Assembly: GCA_963662175.1 (NCBI GenBank)
Contig: OY759218.1
Coordinates: 25,938,051 to 26,002,050 of the forward strand
Length of the DNA: 64,000 nucleotides
From: Aradus depressus
Taxonomy: Eukaryota; Arthropoda; Insecta; Hemiptera; Aradidae
Direction: 5' to 3'
Below are positions 9,564 through 20,670 of this stretch, one piece after another. The first letter of the stretch is position 1; every line of letters starts with the position of its first letter. The notes under the pieces are model-generated. The model did not search any database and was not told the DNA's origin. It saw nothing but the letters and a program-made list of their open reading frames with translations. The translations under genes and the position numbers were made by a program.

Positions 9564-12215
9564 ATTAAAGAGAGCCATCTCAGGATGGACACCACTCTCC
9601 TACATGAATGTCTGTCTGTCCCAGTTCGAATTAAAGAGAGCCATCTCAGGATGGACACCACTCTCCTACATGAATGTCTGTCTGTCCCAGTTCGAATTAA
9701 AGAGAGCCATCTCAGGATGGTCACCACTCTCCTACATGAATGTCTGTCTGTCCCAGTTCGAATTAAAGAGAGCCATCTCAGGATGGACACCACTCTCCTA
9801 CATGAATGTCTGTCTGTCCCAGTTCGAATTAAAGAGAGCCATCTCAGGATGGTCACCACTCTCCTACATGAATGTCTGTCTGTCCCAGTTCGAATTAAAG
9901 AGAGCCATCTCAGGATGGACACCACTCTCCTACATGAATGACTGTCTGTCCCAGTTCGAATTAAAAAGAGCCATTTCAGGGTGGCTACCACTCTCTTATA
10001 TAAATGTCAGTCCGTCTGTCCCAGTGTGAATTAAGAAGAGCCCTCTCAGAGTGGACACCATTCTCCTACATGAATGTCTGTCTGTCCTTGTTCGAATTAA
10101 AAAAGAGCCATCTCAGGATGGACACCACTCACTCTCCTACATGAATGTCTGTCTGTCCCTGTACGAATTAAAAATAGCCCTCTCAGAGTGGAAACCATTC
10201 TCCTACATAAATGTCTGTACATACATAGGAATCTCAGGATGGATACCACAGTCCAGGGTGAATGTCCCTGGGACAGGTAGAATCAAATTCATGTCGGATT
10301 TTGTTAATTCGAACTGGGACAGACAGACACCCTGAGATGGCACATCTTTATTCGCAATGGGACAGTTATGTAGTTGAGTGCTGTCATCCCTGAGCTGGCG
10401 CTTCAGTATTCAAACTGGGACAGATAGACGAACAGACATTCATGTAGGAGGGTGATGATCACCCAAAATAGGCTCGTCTTCATTCGAACTAAGACAGATT
10501 TTAATTCGAAGTGTGTGTCTGTTCCATTTCGACCTAAAAAGGCATTCCTACATTATTGTAGGTCTGTCTGTACCCCTAAGAGCCGTCTCAGAGTGGACAC
10601 CACTCTCGTATATTTATGCCCGTCTGTCTGACCCAGTTCGTATTAAAGAGAGGCGTCTCAAGGTGGATCTTCCTCCATGAATGTTCGTCGGTCTGTCATA
10701 GCTCGAATTAAAAAGAGCCGGATCTGGATAGGCTAAACATTCATGTAGTAGTATTGTCCAACCTGAGACGGCACTTCTTAATTCGCCCTTGCACAGACAG
10801 ACTGACATTCATGTACGAGCGTGGTGTCCTCCTTGAGAGGGCTCAACTGAATTCACACTGGGACAGACGGACTGACATTAACGTAAGAGAGTGGTATCCA
10901 CCCTGAGATGGCTCTTTTTAATTCGAACTGGTACAGAAGCCTTTCATGTAAGTGATTGTTGTCCACACTGAGCCATTACTGGGTCGTTTGTCCCAGTACG
11001 AATTAAAGACAGGCATCTCAGGGTGGACACCACTGTCGTACATGAAAGTCTTTCTGTATGTCCCAGTGTGAATTAAGAAGAGGCCTCTCAGGGTGGACAC
11101 CACTGTCGTACATGAAAGTCTTTCTGTATGTCCCAGTGTGAATTAAGAAGAGGCCTCTCAGGGTGTACAATACTATTACATGAAAGTCTTTCTGTCTGTC
11201 CCAGTTAGAATAAAAAAGAGCCCTCTCAGGATGAATATCACTCGCATACATAATTGTCGGTCTGTCTGTCCCAATGCGAATTAAGAAGAGCCGGCAAAGG
11301 GTGGAGACCACTCTCATACATAAATGTCGGTCTGTCTGTCCCAGTGCGAATTAAAAATAGCCCTCAAGGTGGTCACCACGCTCATACGTGAATGTCAGTC
11401 TGTCTGTCCCAGTGTGAATTAAGAAGTGCCATCTCAGGGTGGACAATTATATTAGGTATATGAAAGTCTTTCTGTCTGTCCCAATGCGAATTAAGAAGAG
11501 CCGGCAAAGGGTGGAGACCACTCTCATACATAAATGTCGGTCTGTCTGTCCCAGTGCGAATTAAAAATAGCCCTCAAGATGGTCACCACGCTCATACGTG
11601 AATGTCAGTCTGTCTGTCCCAGTGTGAATTAAGAAGTGCCATCTCAGGGTGGACAATTATATTAGGTATATGAAAGTCTTTCTGTCTGTCCCAATGCGAA
11701 TTAAGAAGAGCCGGCAAAGGGTGGAGACCACTCTCATACATAAATAAGGTCTGTCTGTCCCAGTGCGAATTAAAAATAGCCCTCAAGGTGGTCACCACGC
11801 TCATACGTGAATGTCAGTCTGTCTGTCCCAGTGTGAATTAAGAAGTGCCATCTCAGGGTGGACAATTATATTAGGTATATGAAAGTCTTTCTGTCTGTCC
11901 CAATGCGAATTAAGAAGAGCCGGCAAAGGGTGGAGACCACTCTCATACAGAAATGTCGGTCTGTCTGTGCCAGTGGGAATTAAGAAGTGCCGTCTCAGGG
12001 TAGAGACCACTATCATACATAAATGTAGGTCTGTCTGTCCCAATGCAAATTAAGAAGAGCCGACTCAGGGTGGAGACCACTATCATACATAAATGTCGGT
12101 CTGTCTGCCCCAGTGTACATTACGAAGAGCCAACTCAGGGTGGTCACCACTCTCGTACATGAATGTCATTCTGTCTGTCCTAGTGTGAATTAAGAAGGTC
12201 TCTCAATGTGGACAA
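9564..12215. repeat. 2.7-kb tandem array based on a 66-bp unit, partly inverted
   Basis: The first part (9564 to about 9960) is about six near-identical 66-bp units containing GAATTAAAGAGAGCCATCTC and TACATGAATGTCTGTCTGTC. Because 66 is a multiple of 3, open frames run through it on both strands; these are not genes. From about 10000 the units diverge and change length. Units at about 10300-10500 and 10740-10970 are in the opposite orientation (TTCGAACTGGGACAGACAGA). Forward orientation returns near 10985. At 11271-12000 three units form a higher-order repeat. Confidence 0.9.
11271..11900 (+). repeat. about 210-bp higher-order repeat, three copies
   Basis: CCAATGCGAATTAAGAAGAG starts at 11271, 11481, 11691 and about 11900, giving periods of 210, 210 and 209 bp. 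Each period holds three variants of the 66-bp unit, one carrying the insert-like ACAATTATATTAGGTATATG. The near identity between periods, compared with divergence between monomers inside a period, shows recent amplification of the trimer. Confidence 0.85.
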
Positions 12216-12439
12216 TCGCTTAACTATAATCAGGGTTATTGTTGAAATGTAGTTATCGCAGGTGAGTCTGTCATAACCTGCTGTAGATAACCATAAGGGG
12301 AGGTTGCTTCATAAAGTTCTTTGATGATCTTTGAACCCTCTCTCCATCCCCACATCTTCCCTCCCTCCACCTCCACCTGGCCTAGAACTGGCCTTTATAC
12401 ACTACGTATGTGTATCCACAACTCTAAAAGGACCTTACC
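12216..12439. other. unassigned spacer
   Basis: Directly follows the 66-bp array. No gene or known element was recognised. Confidence 0.3.
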
Positions 12440-12760
12440 CATTATTTTTCAGCCAAATTGACTCAAAGGAAGGGAGAACCAGAGGGGGGGGGGGGGGGTG
12501 AACTCCAGAACCCAAATAACTCTCTATGTAATGACGTATCGTCATGAAATTTTATACGTGGATCCAGGACCGAATAAGGACGACGCCTGTCGATGTTCAT
12601 CGTAATCGGCAGTAATGAACGGGGATTATAGGCGGCTCAACTAAAAAAACCAAATATCTGTCGATGTAGTGAATACGTTGATAAATCCAATTAGAATCCA
12701 TTGGTGATTCAATTACCAAGGTATCGCTCTACCTCTGAGACCAATTTACCCTGGTTCAAA
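12440..12760 (-). repeat. family M dispersed repeat, minus orientation
   Basis: The minus-strand family blocks are present: CAGCCAAATTGACTC, a G tract (12484-12498), ATGAAATTTTATACGTGGATCCAG and GGACGACGCCTGTCGATGTTC. They are in the order expected for an inverted family M copy. Ends are unclear. Confidence 0.55.
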
Positions 12761-13213
12761 TCACTCAAACATGTCTTAGCCACCCTGAGACGTAGCCATT
12801 CCCCTCCCTAAATTTCTTGGGTGCACCCCTCACCAAATTTCAAAAGTCCCTTTGACCAATTCCTCTCAACTGTCTCCCAATTTTAGTTAATGCTGAGCGA
12901 CGGAATTCTACGAATTGTCCTCCATGTGACAAGTGACAAGCGAGACCGCTACACACGGGACAAAGTCGAGCCGACAGAGCTCAACTAGCAAAGAAGGGAG
13001 CCGTCACCCAAACGGGGAAGTTTCAAGGTACCCTCCCTCCCAGGCATGAACCACTGAATGATATACGTGACTACCCAAAGGGGCTGTGTTAATGCACCAA
13101 CTATTAAACAAGACCCTTTGCACCTGATGTAAGTTACTAGGCTTTTTCTTTGTTATGCCATTCACCACCTTTGAATCCTTTTGCCATCTCCTACTATCCT
13201 AGGTGATCTCTCT
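12761..13213. other. unassigned DNA
   Basis: No gene recognised. Composition is less AT-rich than its surroundings. Confidence 0.3.
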
Positions 13214-13377
13214 GAAATGAAGATTAGAATCAAAAATAAACAAAAATTGTTTTTGTTGATAAACATTACTGAACGTTAAAAATACATTATAACAAGTTAA
13301 AAATTGAAACTGACTTACTATGAATAATTACTAAACATTAAAATTATTTTTGTTTATTTTTGATTCTAATCTTGATT
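13214..13377. repeat. inverted repeat with 27-bp arms
   Basis: AGATTAGAATCAAAAATAAACAAAAAT-type arms lie at about 13220-13246 and 13346-13373 in inverse orientation, directly upstream of the hammerhead-like motif at 13399. They are probably part of the same Penelope-like terminal structure. Confidence 0.6.
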
Positions 13378-13398
13378 TCCCCCCCAAGTTTGTAGGCC

Positions 13399-13429
13399 CT
13401 GATGATGATATAAAATACATCGAAACGTT
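13399..13429 (+). ncRNA. hammerhead-ribozyme-like motif
   Basis: CTGATGA (13399-13405), an imperfect helix II (GATAT opposite ACATC), GAAA at 13422-13425, then helix III ACGT and T at 13429. Helix I GCC (13396-13398) pairs with GGC (13430-13432). Helix II has one mismatch, so this copy may be less stable. Confidence 0.5.
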
Positions 13430-13579
13430 GGCATCTGAATAGTGTTTTTTTCCATCTTTGACTGACCCTCAATATTCCTACAATTATAATCTACAGTCGC
13501 TAATCAACATCTACATTAAAAATAATAGAAACATTTTTTTTAAATTGTACGAAAGCTACTAAATTACGTCATTGACACA

Positions 13580-14490
13580 GTGTGAGTGTGAATCCCCGAC
13601 AATGTACTTCCTTCTAATCAAAAAGTTTTCACTCTGCCTCCAAACTTTTTTTCACATTGGCCTATTTGGCTGGATTTGAATCAAAAGCTAGGGACTCCTC
13701 AGTCCTCATATACAATTTCGTGTCAATACGATCATTACCGTTAGTTATTATGACTCATGCCCGGGCTTTAACTACGAGGTCATACCGCCTACTACCAGAG
13801 CGCTCTTTCGTCACTCTGGTGGACATGAGCCCGACTCTATTGTGGGAGACCTAAATTTTGCCTACCCTAAATTTTTATTCACCTAGGGCAGGGGTCTTTA
13901 ACGAGTACCTGACATCGTACAGGCTCGGGACCATCGCTTAACGTCCCATCCGAAGGAAGGCGTGCTTAAGTTTATTTTACCTCCCAGATAAAATAAACTA
14001 AGGGCCTCGGCCGGGTTTCGAACCCACGATCTTGAGCTCAGAAGGCAAGCACGCATACCAATGAGCAACCGGCACCCTCTGGACGATCATTACGCTGGCA
14101 GTTATAATGGTTTTCTAGTTGAACTCCCATTCCATTGACTGAAAATTAGTATATATCCTCCTTTGAAATTTCATATAAAATTTACTATTGATACATCGGC
14201 AGTTATTAGGTTATTTTTAGTGAGGCATCCCCTAATGCTCCCTTCGTCTGTTCTGTTAGGGGATACTGGATACACATTTAAAATTTCGTGTCGATATGTT
14301 CATTCTATTGAGAGTTATCATGTACAGAAACACATACACACCACAGACATGAATGTTCTTTTTTTTTTTTGGGGGGGGGGGGGGGGGATTCAGGAAGCAG
14401 AAAACATTAAATTTCGTTGAAAACTCAACTATGGGTTTCTGACCGATTACATAACTTCTCTTATACTATATTAGATACTTATACCTAGGG
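13580..14490 (+). repeat. family M dispersed repeat interrupted by a SINE
   Basis: The left part (about 13580-13738) and right part (14083-14490) are continuous family M sequence split by the SINE at 13739-14082. The right part ends ATACCTAGGGAAGTA near 14492. It contains a G tract at about 14371-14387. Confidence 0.7.
13739..14082 (-). mobile_element. full-length tRNA-derived SINE, minus orientation
   Basis: On the minus strand it runs from the tRNA-like head (AGGGTGCCGGTTGCTCATTGG, A-box region) through the B box (GGGTTCGAAACCC) to the GCCCGGGCATGAGTCATAA 3' end. ACGATCATTAC flanks it at 13728-13738 and 14083-14093, an exact 11-bp target-site duplication inside family M sequence. It moved by LINE machinery supplied in trans. 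It encodes no protein. Confidence 0.88.
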
Positions 14491-14494
14491 AAGT

Positions 14495-14765
14495 AGTTTC
14501 ATGTCTGTGGACAACATGTAATGTTGAAATAACTCGCTTTAGAATGAATAAATCAACATGAAATTTGTATGTGGATTCAGGTCTCCCAGAGTAGGGCATA
14601 TATTAATTTTCAACCAAATTCATTAAAGGTAAGGGTGATATTAGAGATGGACTTAAATAAAAAATCCTAAAACTGTCAATGACACGAAATTTTATAAGTG
14701 TAACCAGAAAGGCGTGTCAACTTGGCCCCCATTAAAGTTTTTTTGATGAATTATTTAATAGAGAA
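14495..14765 (-). repeat. family M dispersed repeat, minus orientation
   Basis: Inverted family M blocks (AAATCAACATGAAATTTGTATGTGGATTCAGG, TTTTCAACCAAATTCATTAA) start a few bases after the plus-oriented copy ends, so the two copies sit tail to tail. Confidence 0.6.
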
Positions 14766-14774
14766 GGCGCTGGT

Positions 14775-15028
14775 AGCACTACGTTATTTCATGTATACGA
14801 CCTCTCAGCATTGAGCTGCGTCAAGGTATTTATTTTGTACTTTTGTATGTTTTCATGGATCAGTTTCGTGGAAGAGAAAAATAAAAATAATACGAAGAAG
14901 GAAGGGCTTCTGCTCGCAATAATATTTCAGTTCGGAGTAATATCGATGTATAATTGGCCGCATTACCCCACCATTGTGCTTGGATCCGCTGTACATTTCA
15001 TTCTCTTATCTTTAGTTCAGCCTCCTCC
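14775..15028 (+). repeat. direct repeat, copy 1
   Basis: About 250 bp (ACTACGTTATTTCATGTAT through CATTTCATTCTCTTATCTTTAGTT) recur at 15513-15765 with high identity. The frames inside each copy are not recognisable proteins. Each copy is preceded by an inverted family M fragment, so the duplicated block is larger than the repeat itself. Confidence 0.85.
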
Positions 15029-15394
15029 TCCCCCCCCCCCCCCTCCAGTGTTCCTAGGAATAGTGTTTAAAAAAAATTAAATCTGGAGTCAACTTTGACG
15101 CAAAATTGGGTTTTCAGCAAAATTATATTATAGCAATTAATAGTGCTCGATTTGTACTGAAATGAACTGACACATTATATTGCAAAGCAGCAAAAACGAA
15201 TAATTTTCAGCACAAAACTTAGGGGGGCTGGCGTCAAGTTGGCCTTCAGATTCAATTCTTATAGTACTTAATACTATATTGCGAGGAAGCACAAAATGAA
15301 TAATTGTCAGCGCAAAACGAGCACAATAGATTCTATTTGAATGAAACTTTTTAAAAAAAATGTTAATAGGGCTAAGTAGACGCATGTAATATAC

Positions 15395-15512
15395 CAGAGC
15401 TCCATAAGAACGACACCTATTGATTTTCAGCCGAATTGGTCAATGGGAAGGGGATTAGAGGGATGGACTTAACTAAAATACCTTCCTACTGGAGTATTAC
15501 ATTGAAAGCTAT
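15395..15512 (-). repeat. family M fragment, minus orientation
   Basis: AACGACACCTATTGATTTTCAGCCGAATTGGTCAA and the following GGGAAGGGG match inverted family M. It sits immediately before the second direct repeat, as 14495-14765 sits before the first. Confidence 0.6.
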
Positions 15513-15765
15513 TCCTCGACTACGTTATTTCATGTATTGCGACCTCTCAGCATTGGGCTGTGTCAAGGTATTTATTTTGTAATCTAGTATGTTTTCATGG
15601 AAATCATTTTCGGGGAAGAGAAAAATAAAAATAATACGAAAAAAGAGCTTCTGCTCGCAATAATATTTCGGTTTGGAGTGACATCGGTGTATAATTGGCC
15701 GCATTACCCGACCATTGTGCTCGGATCCGCTGTACATTTCATTTTGTCTGTCTTATCTTTAGTTC
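15513..15765 (+). repeat. direct repeat, copy 2
   Basis: Second copy of the 14775-15028 block, with a few substitutions and small indels (for example GAAAAAAGAGCTTCTGCTCG against GAAGGAAGGGCTTCTGCTCG). Confidence 0.85.
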
Positions 15766-16595
15766 CTAGATTAGCTATTTTTTTTAAATCATTGATAATA
15801 TTATCAAAACACTTATTCTTTTAAACTACCTACATTCATGTTTTTTTTATTGAGTTCGGGATATGGAGATTTTTAATAATATATTAGTAAATTGCAGCTC
15901 ATTTTTCCCAAATTTATTTTAAAATGTTACTTTTACAGACGTTTTGGTAGTCGTATATTTAATTATTTCATCATTTTTTATTTTTTTTTTGTATAAATAA
16001 TAGGAAAAACCGAACAAAACCTATAACACGGACAGTAATGAAGATTACTTATAGCTCGAAACTTCTATGTAGAAGAAAACGTTTTAAATTAATTGGTAGA
16101 AAAAAAAGTTGTAATTTGAGAATATAATATTTTTTTAAAGTTGACTGGTAAGCGGAGAGCAAGTCTTACTTGCTAAAGGATGCATCAATCCAACAGTACA
16201 CAAAACCATATATTGTTGGATAGTTCAACAGTAGTTTAAATTAATGTTGGACTAGTACATCCATGTTACTTATATTCACTTCTACCAATATTTTTGATAA
16301 TCCATTCTTAAAAATGGAGTGCGATGCGTCTTAAATTAGAGTGAGTTTTCCTAGTTTTGTTCCTGAAAATCATTTCGTAAAAATAAGCTGCGTCTAGAAT
16401 TAGAATAGGGTAGAATGTGATAAAGCTGTAGGTATAATTACCGGAGAGTGAGACAGATATTGGAATGGTTGAGGTCCAACGAAGTGAAGTTTTCGACCCG
16501 ATCCGAACAGTGGCTGAGGGGTGACTGGTGACTGGGGTAGGGGGCAGCGCAGGCGTGTCTCCTCTATACATAATGTAGGAGCTGAGCTAGGGGAG
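15766..16595. other. unassigned AT-rich DNA
   Basis: No gene or known element recognised. A short near-duplicate ATTGTTGGATAGTTCAAC / ATGTTGGACTAGTAC pair lies near 16212-16256. Confidence 0.35.
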
Positions 16596-16692
16596 CCCTT
16601 CAGCCCTCAGCCCTCAGCCTTCAGCTGGCAGCCATCAGCCCTCAGCCCTCAGCCCTCAGCCCTCAGCTCTCAGCCCTCTGCCCTCAGTCCAG
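16596..16692 (+). repeat. 7-bp tandem repeat (CAGCCCT)n
   Basis: About a dozen imperfect CAGCCCT/CAGCTCT units in tandem. The SALSPQPSALS-like frame is repeat translation, not a gene. Confidence 0.9.
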
Positions 16693-16751
16693 CCCTACCA
16701 GCTGGCAGCCAAGTTCCAAGGGACATGGACCGCAGTACTCCTGGTGTTTAA

Positions 16752-16990
16752 ATTACTTCCCCAGCTCAACGAAGAATAGGTGAAGTTATGTTATCATTCT
16801 GTGAACACGATAACTCCTAATAGAATTTTTGTTTCGACACAAAATTTTATATGTAAATTCAAACCTCCATTTGATGTAGCAACATGAAACTTTATATGTA
16901 GATCCAAAACCCAATAAGGACAACACCTGCCGATTTTCAGCGGAATTAGTCAATAGGGGGCTCAACTCAAAAACCTAAAATTTTAAATTC
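16752..16990 (-). repeat. family M dispersed repeat, minus orientation
   Basis: It begins TTACTTCCCCAGCTCAACGAAG (inverted 3' end) and contains GTGAACACGATAACTCC, AAAATTTTATATGTAAATTC and GATTTTCAGCGGAATTAGTCAA in inverted family order. Confidence 0.7.
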
Positions 16991-17239
16991 ATTTTAAAAT
17001 GTTTATGTTAGAGGAAACCCTCTACTTAGAAACGGATTTTTTTTCTGATTGCTCAAAAAGACGAAAAGTAACAGCTTGAATTCATATTTTGCTTTCATTT
17101 TTTTATTTACTTGGCAGAGTGGTCCACCAATATCCTTTATGTTTTATCGTAATTACTTTTTGTTTAATAGTTTTATTATTATCATTAACTGTATTAGTTA
17201 TTTACAATTTATTTATTTATTTAATTCACTCATTTTGAC

Positions 17240-17274
17240 CTGAGGAAGGGGCATGTAAATGGCCTCGAAATATC
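17240..17274 (+). ncRNA. hammerhead-ribozyme-like motif
   Basis: CTGAGGA (17240-17246), one base, helix II GGGGCAT opposite ATGGCCTC with a GTAA loop, GAAA at 17267-17270, helix III ATAT, and C at 17274. Helix I GAC (17237-17239) pairs with GTC (17275-17277). Its helix sequences differ from those of the other copies while the core is kept. Confidence 0.55.
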
Positions 17275-17530
17275 GTCTTGAAAAAGACATCTCTTAAAGA
17301 AATATAAATAATTTGTATTTAAAAATGTAATAAAATAGTATTTCTATCGTTCATTTATTTTATTTTTATTATATCATTATTTATAATTATTACTATTCAT
17401 CTCATGTATGTATTCTACGATTTAATAACGGTTGATGTTTATAATCTATTAGCTATTTTGATGTATAAATTTGTATGATGTACCCAATTACCATGTTACG
17501 GTTTAACAGAAATAAATATTATTATTACAG
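17240..17530 (+). mobile_element. Penelope-like 3' region: hammerhead-like motif to (ATT)n tail
   Basis: A hammerhead-like motif (17240-17274) is followed by about 220 bp of AT-rich DNA, then the conserved block ACCATGTTACGGTTTAACAGAAATAAATATTATTATT ending near 17528. The same arrangement occurs at 45858-46222, and the tail alone at about 21800-21868. No coding sequence is present. The Penelope assignment is inferred from the ribozyme and from the GIY-YIG relic elsewhere. Confidence 0.55.
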
Positions 17531-18994
17531 GATGGCAACTGGCAGCAACTTTCTTTAATTTTTAAAGGTTATTAATTATATATAAAAAATCATAATTATA
17601 TATAATTAATTATAATTGTATCACTTAATTGTAACTTTTAATGTAATGACATGGTGCATAGGGGTAGCCAGGGTGGGGCAGTGGGAATTTGGGGCATTTT
17701 GGGAAAGAGGAAAAATTACATTACAAAATTCGCAAAAACAAAGAAATTTAACTGATAGAATCTTGAGACAAACACAGCAATGGCGATGTGTGGACTCACC
17801 GCATTTGAAATAATGAGGGATTTTATGGATTTTTTTTAACCTTTCCTGGTATCTGGAAAATTATAAAAGATAAATGGGTGTCTTGGTGTTCAATGCGACA
17901 ACTAATTCTGTAAACTAAATTGCTTTGCGACTTTTCGTTATTAAGATATACTGGTGACCTAACAGCATTCTCTTCTTTTACCCGTGTAGACTGGGAATTT
18001 TGGAAAATTCCTTCTTAGTGGCGGTCCTCATCATGAGTCAGGACAATTTTTTTTTATTTGTTCGGAGGCCGGTTTTCGAGATACGTGCTGAAAACCGACC
18101 TAAAATTTCAAATCGTAATAATGTTGTTAGCTGTTTCATTGATTTATGAGAAAACTAGGTGCTCCCATCGAAAAATTCTTACAAGAATTGTTTTTCTTAT
18201 GAAATATCCGTTGGCGTAGCTGCACGCCCGTGCTGTGTGTGCACGCCCCCCCCCCCCCCTCAGAAAATTGCGATCTAATGTACCTAATTAAAAAAATTAT
18301 AATATATAACGACAACTCCACCACAGACAAACATTACAGTCAAGACAAGGATATTGAAAGCTTCAGTTCCGAGTCAAACGTTATTTGAATTCAAATTACG
18401 CTTTCTTAAAGTTTTGAAGTATGAGAGTTTACCGAACGCATCGTTGTGCATGTCACAACAAAACGCACGGCAATTTTAAAATCTCTCCAGCGGTGCAATG
18501 TTTACCTGAAATAAAAAACAAAACAAATAACTGCATATTTTAGAATGTATTCAATGAAAGCCGTAAAAAGGGAAAATAATGTTTTTTCAGAGTATATTTA
18601 GTGCTATCAGCTGAACGAGAATGAAATAGTAAAAAAGAAACTTCAGCTGAAAAAGTGTTGGACCGATTTGCTGAAAAAAAATAAAATTAAGGCTTATTTA
18701 ATTAGAGGATACATACTTACTACCACTTATTGTATAAGACTAAATGACTATACTGATGAAAAAACTTAAACTATAAATATGATTGTGAAATGTAAACTAT
18801 TGTTTTATTATCTCGGTCGTGTTGTCCGGGGCTGCTCTGAGAGTTAGGAGAAGGGAAGGGGGGGGGGGGGGGGGGGGGAGTGATCTGTAAAACGTGGTGG
18901 GTATTATAAATGAAGTTATGGCCTCATAAGATATTTTTTATCAATATCAAAAATGGATTATCATGATTGTTTTTAATCTCTCAAATTTCCGTAG
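17531..18994. other. unassigned AT-rich DNA with C and G tracts
   Basis: No gene recognised. There is a C tract at about 18246-18259 and a G tract at about 18858-18878. The latter is followed by GTGATCTGTAAAACGTGGTGGGTAT, related to the dispersed repeat at 42470 and 53215. Confidence 0.4.
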
Positions 18995-19328
18995 GTTAGT
19001 TATTTATTATGACTCATGCCCGGGCTTTAACTTCAAGTTCATATCGCTTACTACCAGAGCGCTCTTTTGTCAGTCTGGTGGACATGAGACTCTACTATGG
19101 GTACCCTAAATTTTGCCTTCCCTACATTTTTATTCACCTAGGGTAGGGGTCTTTAACGAGTACCTGACATCGTACACACTTAACGTCCCATCAGAAGGAC
19201 GGCGTGCTTACGTTTTTTTTTTTATTTACCTCCCAGATAAAATAAACTAAGGGCCTAAGTCGGGTTATGAACCCGCGATCATGAGCTCAGTAAGCAAGCA
19301 TGCATACCACTGAGCTGTCGGCGCCCTC
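18995..19328 (-). mobile_element. tRNA-derived SINE, minus orientation
   Basis: Minus-strand head GAGGGCGCCGACAGCTCAGTGG, a B box changed to GGGTTCATAACCC, the family body, and 3' end AAAGCCCGGGCATGAGTCATAA. It is flanked by ATTTCCGTAG (985-994 of this kilobase, i.e. 18985-18994) and ATTTCTGTAG (19329-19338), a 10-bp target-site duplication with one difference. Older than the 14-kb copy by its divergence. Confidence 0.85.
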
Positions 19329-19338
19329 ATTTCTGTAG

Positions 19339-20052
19339 ATGCTATGAATGTTTAAGTGACTTCCGCCACTGCAATGCACTGTCCTCTTGATTAAAACTTC
19401 CTATTACCATTATTTCAGTGTTTCGGTAATTTTTTCGTTTTAAGAGCTTCCACTATATCTCTTCTCTTTGAGAAAGTAGATTTTTTTCACTTTGAATTGG
19501 TCTCAATTATTTTTTTCTTATTTTAATTTTTTATATAAATTTTCAGAAGATTATTGTGGGGGCGAAACGATACTCTTGCCCCCACGACCTCAGGGTTCTT
19601 GAGGCGATGTCCTATGGTTCTCTCAACCTCCTTCCTTGGAATAAATCAGAATGTAATTTTCGGAAGGTCTTGGCTACTATCGATACCACAACTCAAGCCC
19701 GTGGCAACACTGATTCTACCCACAAACTGTGTTATAACTTATTTATTGCATTGACAATTCGCAAAACTGTTTTATTTAGTGTACTATTATAATTCTATCC
19801 CGCAATAATTACACTGTTTATTCACTAGTCTTTTATTTTGTTTTTTAGCGGCTTCACTGCTAAGACCTAACTTTTTTTTTTTTTAACAGCAGAAGATAAA
19901 CATTTTTATTTGGATCAGTAGGTACTATAACATGTACTTACACAAACTGAAAAATGAAAATTAAAATAAGTATAAAAATAAAAAGTCTTGGTATAGTCTA
20001 ACTAAACATTTATAATATATCGTTAGCCGCGTACGATGCTTAGATAGCGGAC
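19339..20052. other. unassigned DNA
   Basis: Frames at 19554-19792 do not resemble a known protein and overlap each other. No element was recognised. Confidence 0.35.
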
Positions 20053-20209
20053 TTAAGGTGAATACAGACTACTCTGACGTGACGTGGGAATACGTCACGT
20101 CAGGCACTGTGGGACCACGTCAGACATGAAGCGGTGTTCACATTGGCCTGACTATAGCACATAAAACAACAGGTTCATGTGCATTGTATTGAGTGTACTC
20201 CAACCATGA

Positions 20210-20515
20210 GTGTACTCCGTGTTTTTGACATGCTGGAAGAAGAAGAAGAAGAAATGGCTGCCCTGTGTATTGCATCTATTTGCTCGTCTAGAATGGGTGC
20301 ATCCTATCAATATGGAGCCAGACGAATTCGGGGAGTTCCAAAATTTAATGCCTCAACTAATAGAAGATGAAGAGCGGTTTAAGTGGTATTACAGGATGAC
20401 AAAAACTGAATTCTACCATCTCCTAAGCTTGGTTGGTCCTAAAATAGAGAAATGCTCCACTCAACTCAGGGAAAGCATTTCGGCTGAGGTACGACTTGCA
20501 GTTTCCTTGAGGTAA
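20210..20515 (+). pseudogene. Harbinger transposase N-terminal remnant
   Basis: The coding signal is DEFGEFQNLMPQLIEDEERF, then FKWYYRMTKTEFYHLLSLVG and ISAEVRLAVSLR. This is the characteristic start of HARBI1-like nucleases, where it precedes LATG and the catalytic region. The first part (MSVLRVFDMLEEEEEEMAAL) lies in another frame from 20206, so an indel splits the N-terminus. The frame stops after SLR at GGTAAGTTG, a possible intron donor. The rest of the gene is missing. Confidence 0.8.
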
Positions 20516-20670
20516 GTTGTACCACTTTATTTTAAAAGCGGATACCTGGGAGGAAAATAAATTATTGCTGTGGCTTTAAACATTTGGAAATTATTATTGA
20601 TTTTCTTTTTACAAAGTGCGTTTGTTACATCAAAAAAGTAATTAAAAATTAGTCACAATTTTACAAGTTA

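Noticed and set aside
9530..10335. Overlapping open frames of 90-150 residues on both strands (RTGTDRHSCRRVV and LSQFELKRAISGW repeats)
   Set aside because: They are translations of the 66-bp tandem unit, whose length is a multiple of three; no start context or non-repeat sequence supports a gene.
11018..12043. Minus-strand frames with NSHWDRQ repeats
   Set aside because: Same tandem array in degenerate form; not protein-coding.
19554..19792. Overlapping frames near 19554
   Set aside because: No recognisable domain or splice support, and the two frames conflict.
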